Below, in pieces: positions 36,103 to 37,117 of a stretch of 37,117 nt of DNA. Position numbers and translations under genes: made by a program. This DNA comes from Bacteroidales bacterium (lineage in GTDB: Bacteria > Bacteroidota > Bacteroidia > Bacteroidales > FEN-979): the NCBI GenBank assembly GCA_016783905.1, contig JADHVQ010000015.1, forward strand, positions 1 through 37,117, written 5' to 3'. Positions within the stretch are counted from its first letter, which is position 1. Each line of letters starts with the position of its first letter. The notes below the pieces were generated by a model that was not told the DNA's origin, made no database searches, and was given only the letters and a program-made list of their open reading frames with translations.

Positions 36103-37117
36103 AGAGGGATAGTAAGATACACTGGGGGTGTATTCGGGGTCGGCCAGCAGCATGTTCATGCCATGAGCCCAGGCTTTTTCCGGTCCATGTGCACTGGAAG
36201 ACCAGATAAGGGTGGAGTTGATGATGGTCTCTTCAGGGCCAAATTTCCAAACTTTATTATTAAACCTGACTCCATCAAGGGGAGCATTGAAACCTGAATA
36301 TCCTGTAATCTTCAGCGGATTTCCTGCAAATCCGTTGTTGATGTAATTAGCGAAGAGCGCATTCCATTCATCTTCCGTCGGGATGTGCCAACCCGGCGGA
36401 CAGAGTCCTTTCACCCCGGGATCTTCACTGTATTCCATCACCTCATCCCACTGGTACAATCCGCCCCAGGAAGTGCACCTGGCCAGCTGGTTGAGATAGC
36501 AATATTTCTCGGGGATGCAGTTATCGCGGTGCATGGCCAGATGAAGGACCTGCGTTCCGTAATTCAGGTTTGCACCCAGCCAGCATTGGGAGCCAATCAG
36601 GACAGTTGGGTAACTCTTTCCATCACGGACATCCACCATGGTATCCCCACAGGTAAAAGGAGCCTCGGAAAGAACAACCATGCGTATTGTATCACTCCTG
36701 GTGCATGAAAAACGGTTGGTATAGCTGTACCAGATGGGATGGATTCCCTGACCGGCAGCTGTGGGATCAAACGTGCCTCCTGACACATGATTGCCTTCAA
36801 AAACTCCACCCGGGGGGACCCCGCCCCGTAACAGAACAGGCCTGGCCCCGGAAGTGGTGATGGTATCAAAGCAAACAGGCAACGTGACAACAGGCGAAGG
36901 TTTCACGGTGACGATGACCTGCCCGGGTGTACCCGGACAGCCATTGGCTGTGGGGGAAACGGTATAGGTTACATATCCCGGGGTAAAGGCGGAGTTGATC
37001 AGTTGTTGAGCGATTTGGTTTCCGGAGCCAGCGGAGTGTCCACTCAGGTAGATCGAACTGGGAACCGCGTTCCAGGTAAAACTGGTGCCGGCAACATGAG
37101 AAGTCAGGTCAAGCCTG
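36061..37117 (-). CDS. Fibrobacter-succinogenes-paralogous-domain protein, 3' part
   Basis: The frame stays open to the window edge, so the start lies outside; the visible 350 residues are the C-terminal part. Residues up to about the forward position 36660 are Ig-like/PKD-like repeats (GYVTYTVSPTANGCPGTPG, VIVTVKPSPVV). The rest is the FSUC_major domain (PF09603/TIGR02145): DVRDGKSYPTVLIGSQCWLGANLNYG, GLYQWDEVM, GLCPPGWHIPTEDEWNALF, VWSS-type box LIWSSSAHG, and VVRCIRD at the end. Such proteins are large surface lipoproteins or secreted proteins of Bacteroidota and Fibrobacter with unknown role. No T9SS tail is present; this domain ends the protein. Confidence 0.9.
   Translation of the reverse strand, partial: RLDLTSHVAGTSFTWNAVPSSIYLSGHSAGSGNQIAQQLINSAFTPGYVTYTVSPTANGCPGTPGQVIVTVKPSPVVTLPVCFDTITTSGARPVLLRGGVPPGGVFEGNHVSGGTFDPTAAGQGIHPIWYSYTNRFSCTRSDTIRMVVLSEAPFTCGDTMVDVRDGKSYPTVLIGSQCWLGANLNYGTQVLHLAMHRDNCIPEKYCYLNQLARCTSWGGLYQWDEVMEYSEDPGVKGLCPPGWHIPTEDEWNALFANYINNGFAGNPLKITGYSGFNAPLDGVRFNNKVWKFGPEETIINSTLIWSSSAHGPEKAWAHGMNMLLADPEYTPSVSYYPSSRINAFVVRCIRD

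Overview
The window looks like a chromosomal segment of an uncultured Bacteroidota, probably a Bacteroidales-type anaerobe. Evidence: two secreted proteins with C-terminal type IX secretion (T9SS) sorting domains, several candidate promoters of the Bacteroidota form TAnnTTTG, few Shine-Dalgarno sites, LytS/LytTR two-component pairs, a UMF1-type transporter, a DUF5916 relic, and a tRNA-Pro(GGG) without an encoded CCA. No phage, insertion sequence or CRISPR array was seen.

Layout. 1-130: the end of a GC-rich, hairpin-rich stretch and a strong terminator. 130-5912: a TetR-controlled operon (outer-membrane barrel, TetR, LolA-like periplasmic protein, two FtsX/MacB-type permeases, LolD-like ATPase), with a matching operator on its promoter; it looks like an envelope lipid or lipoprotein trafficking system. 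5896-10810: an SLC12-like cation-chloride carrier, an S8 lipoprotein protease and a CPA-type antiporter. 10815-13911: a wrecked DUF5916 gene beside an intact LytS/LytTR pair. 13916-20561: a gene relic, a GH127 beta-L-arabinofuranosidase with a PA14 domain, a second LytS/LytTR pair that is broken in both genes, an ORF6N protein and a broken UMF1-type transporter. 20704-26119: two T9SS cargo proteins (rhodanese; C10 protease with YCF48-like repeats) and an AAA/DUF4143 ATPase. 26329-30382: a small ORF, then a tight DUF1214 - sulfotransferase - SDR cluster. 30458-32425: a Cys/His-rich secreted protein, an ECF sigma factor, a membrane protein (probable anti-sigma) and a CnrX/Spy-like periplasmic metal sensor. 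32443-35582: a shattered hdrA, an NRAMP-like carrier lacking the DPGN metal motif, and a frameshifted membrane protein gene. 35766-37117: tRNA-Pro, a truncated GNAT gene and the 3' part of a Fibrobacter-paralogous-domain protein.

Two patterns cut across the whole window. First, at least a dozen islands of degenerate 7- or 8-bp tandem words, in several word families (GATTTAC, ATTTCGCT, CACCAGCT, CAGCATC, TTCGTCC, CGTGTAT and others), sit directly after stop codons, in promoter regions, or in frame inside conserved enzymes. Two enzymes carry roughly 40-50-residue loops built from several families joined together. Second, an unusual number of genes are broken, often by an internal deletion plus a frameshift (DUF5916, UMF1 carrier, response regulator, hdrA, GNAT). 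Either this segment is decaying or the assembly has local errors; reads would decide.
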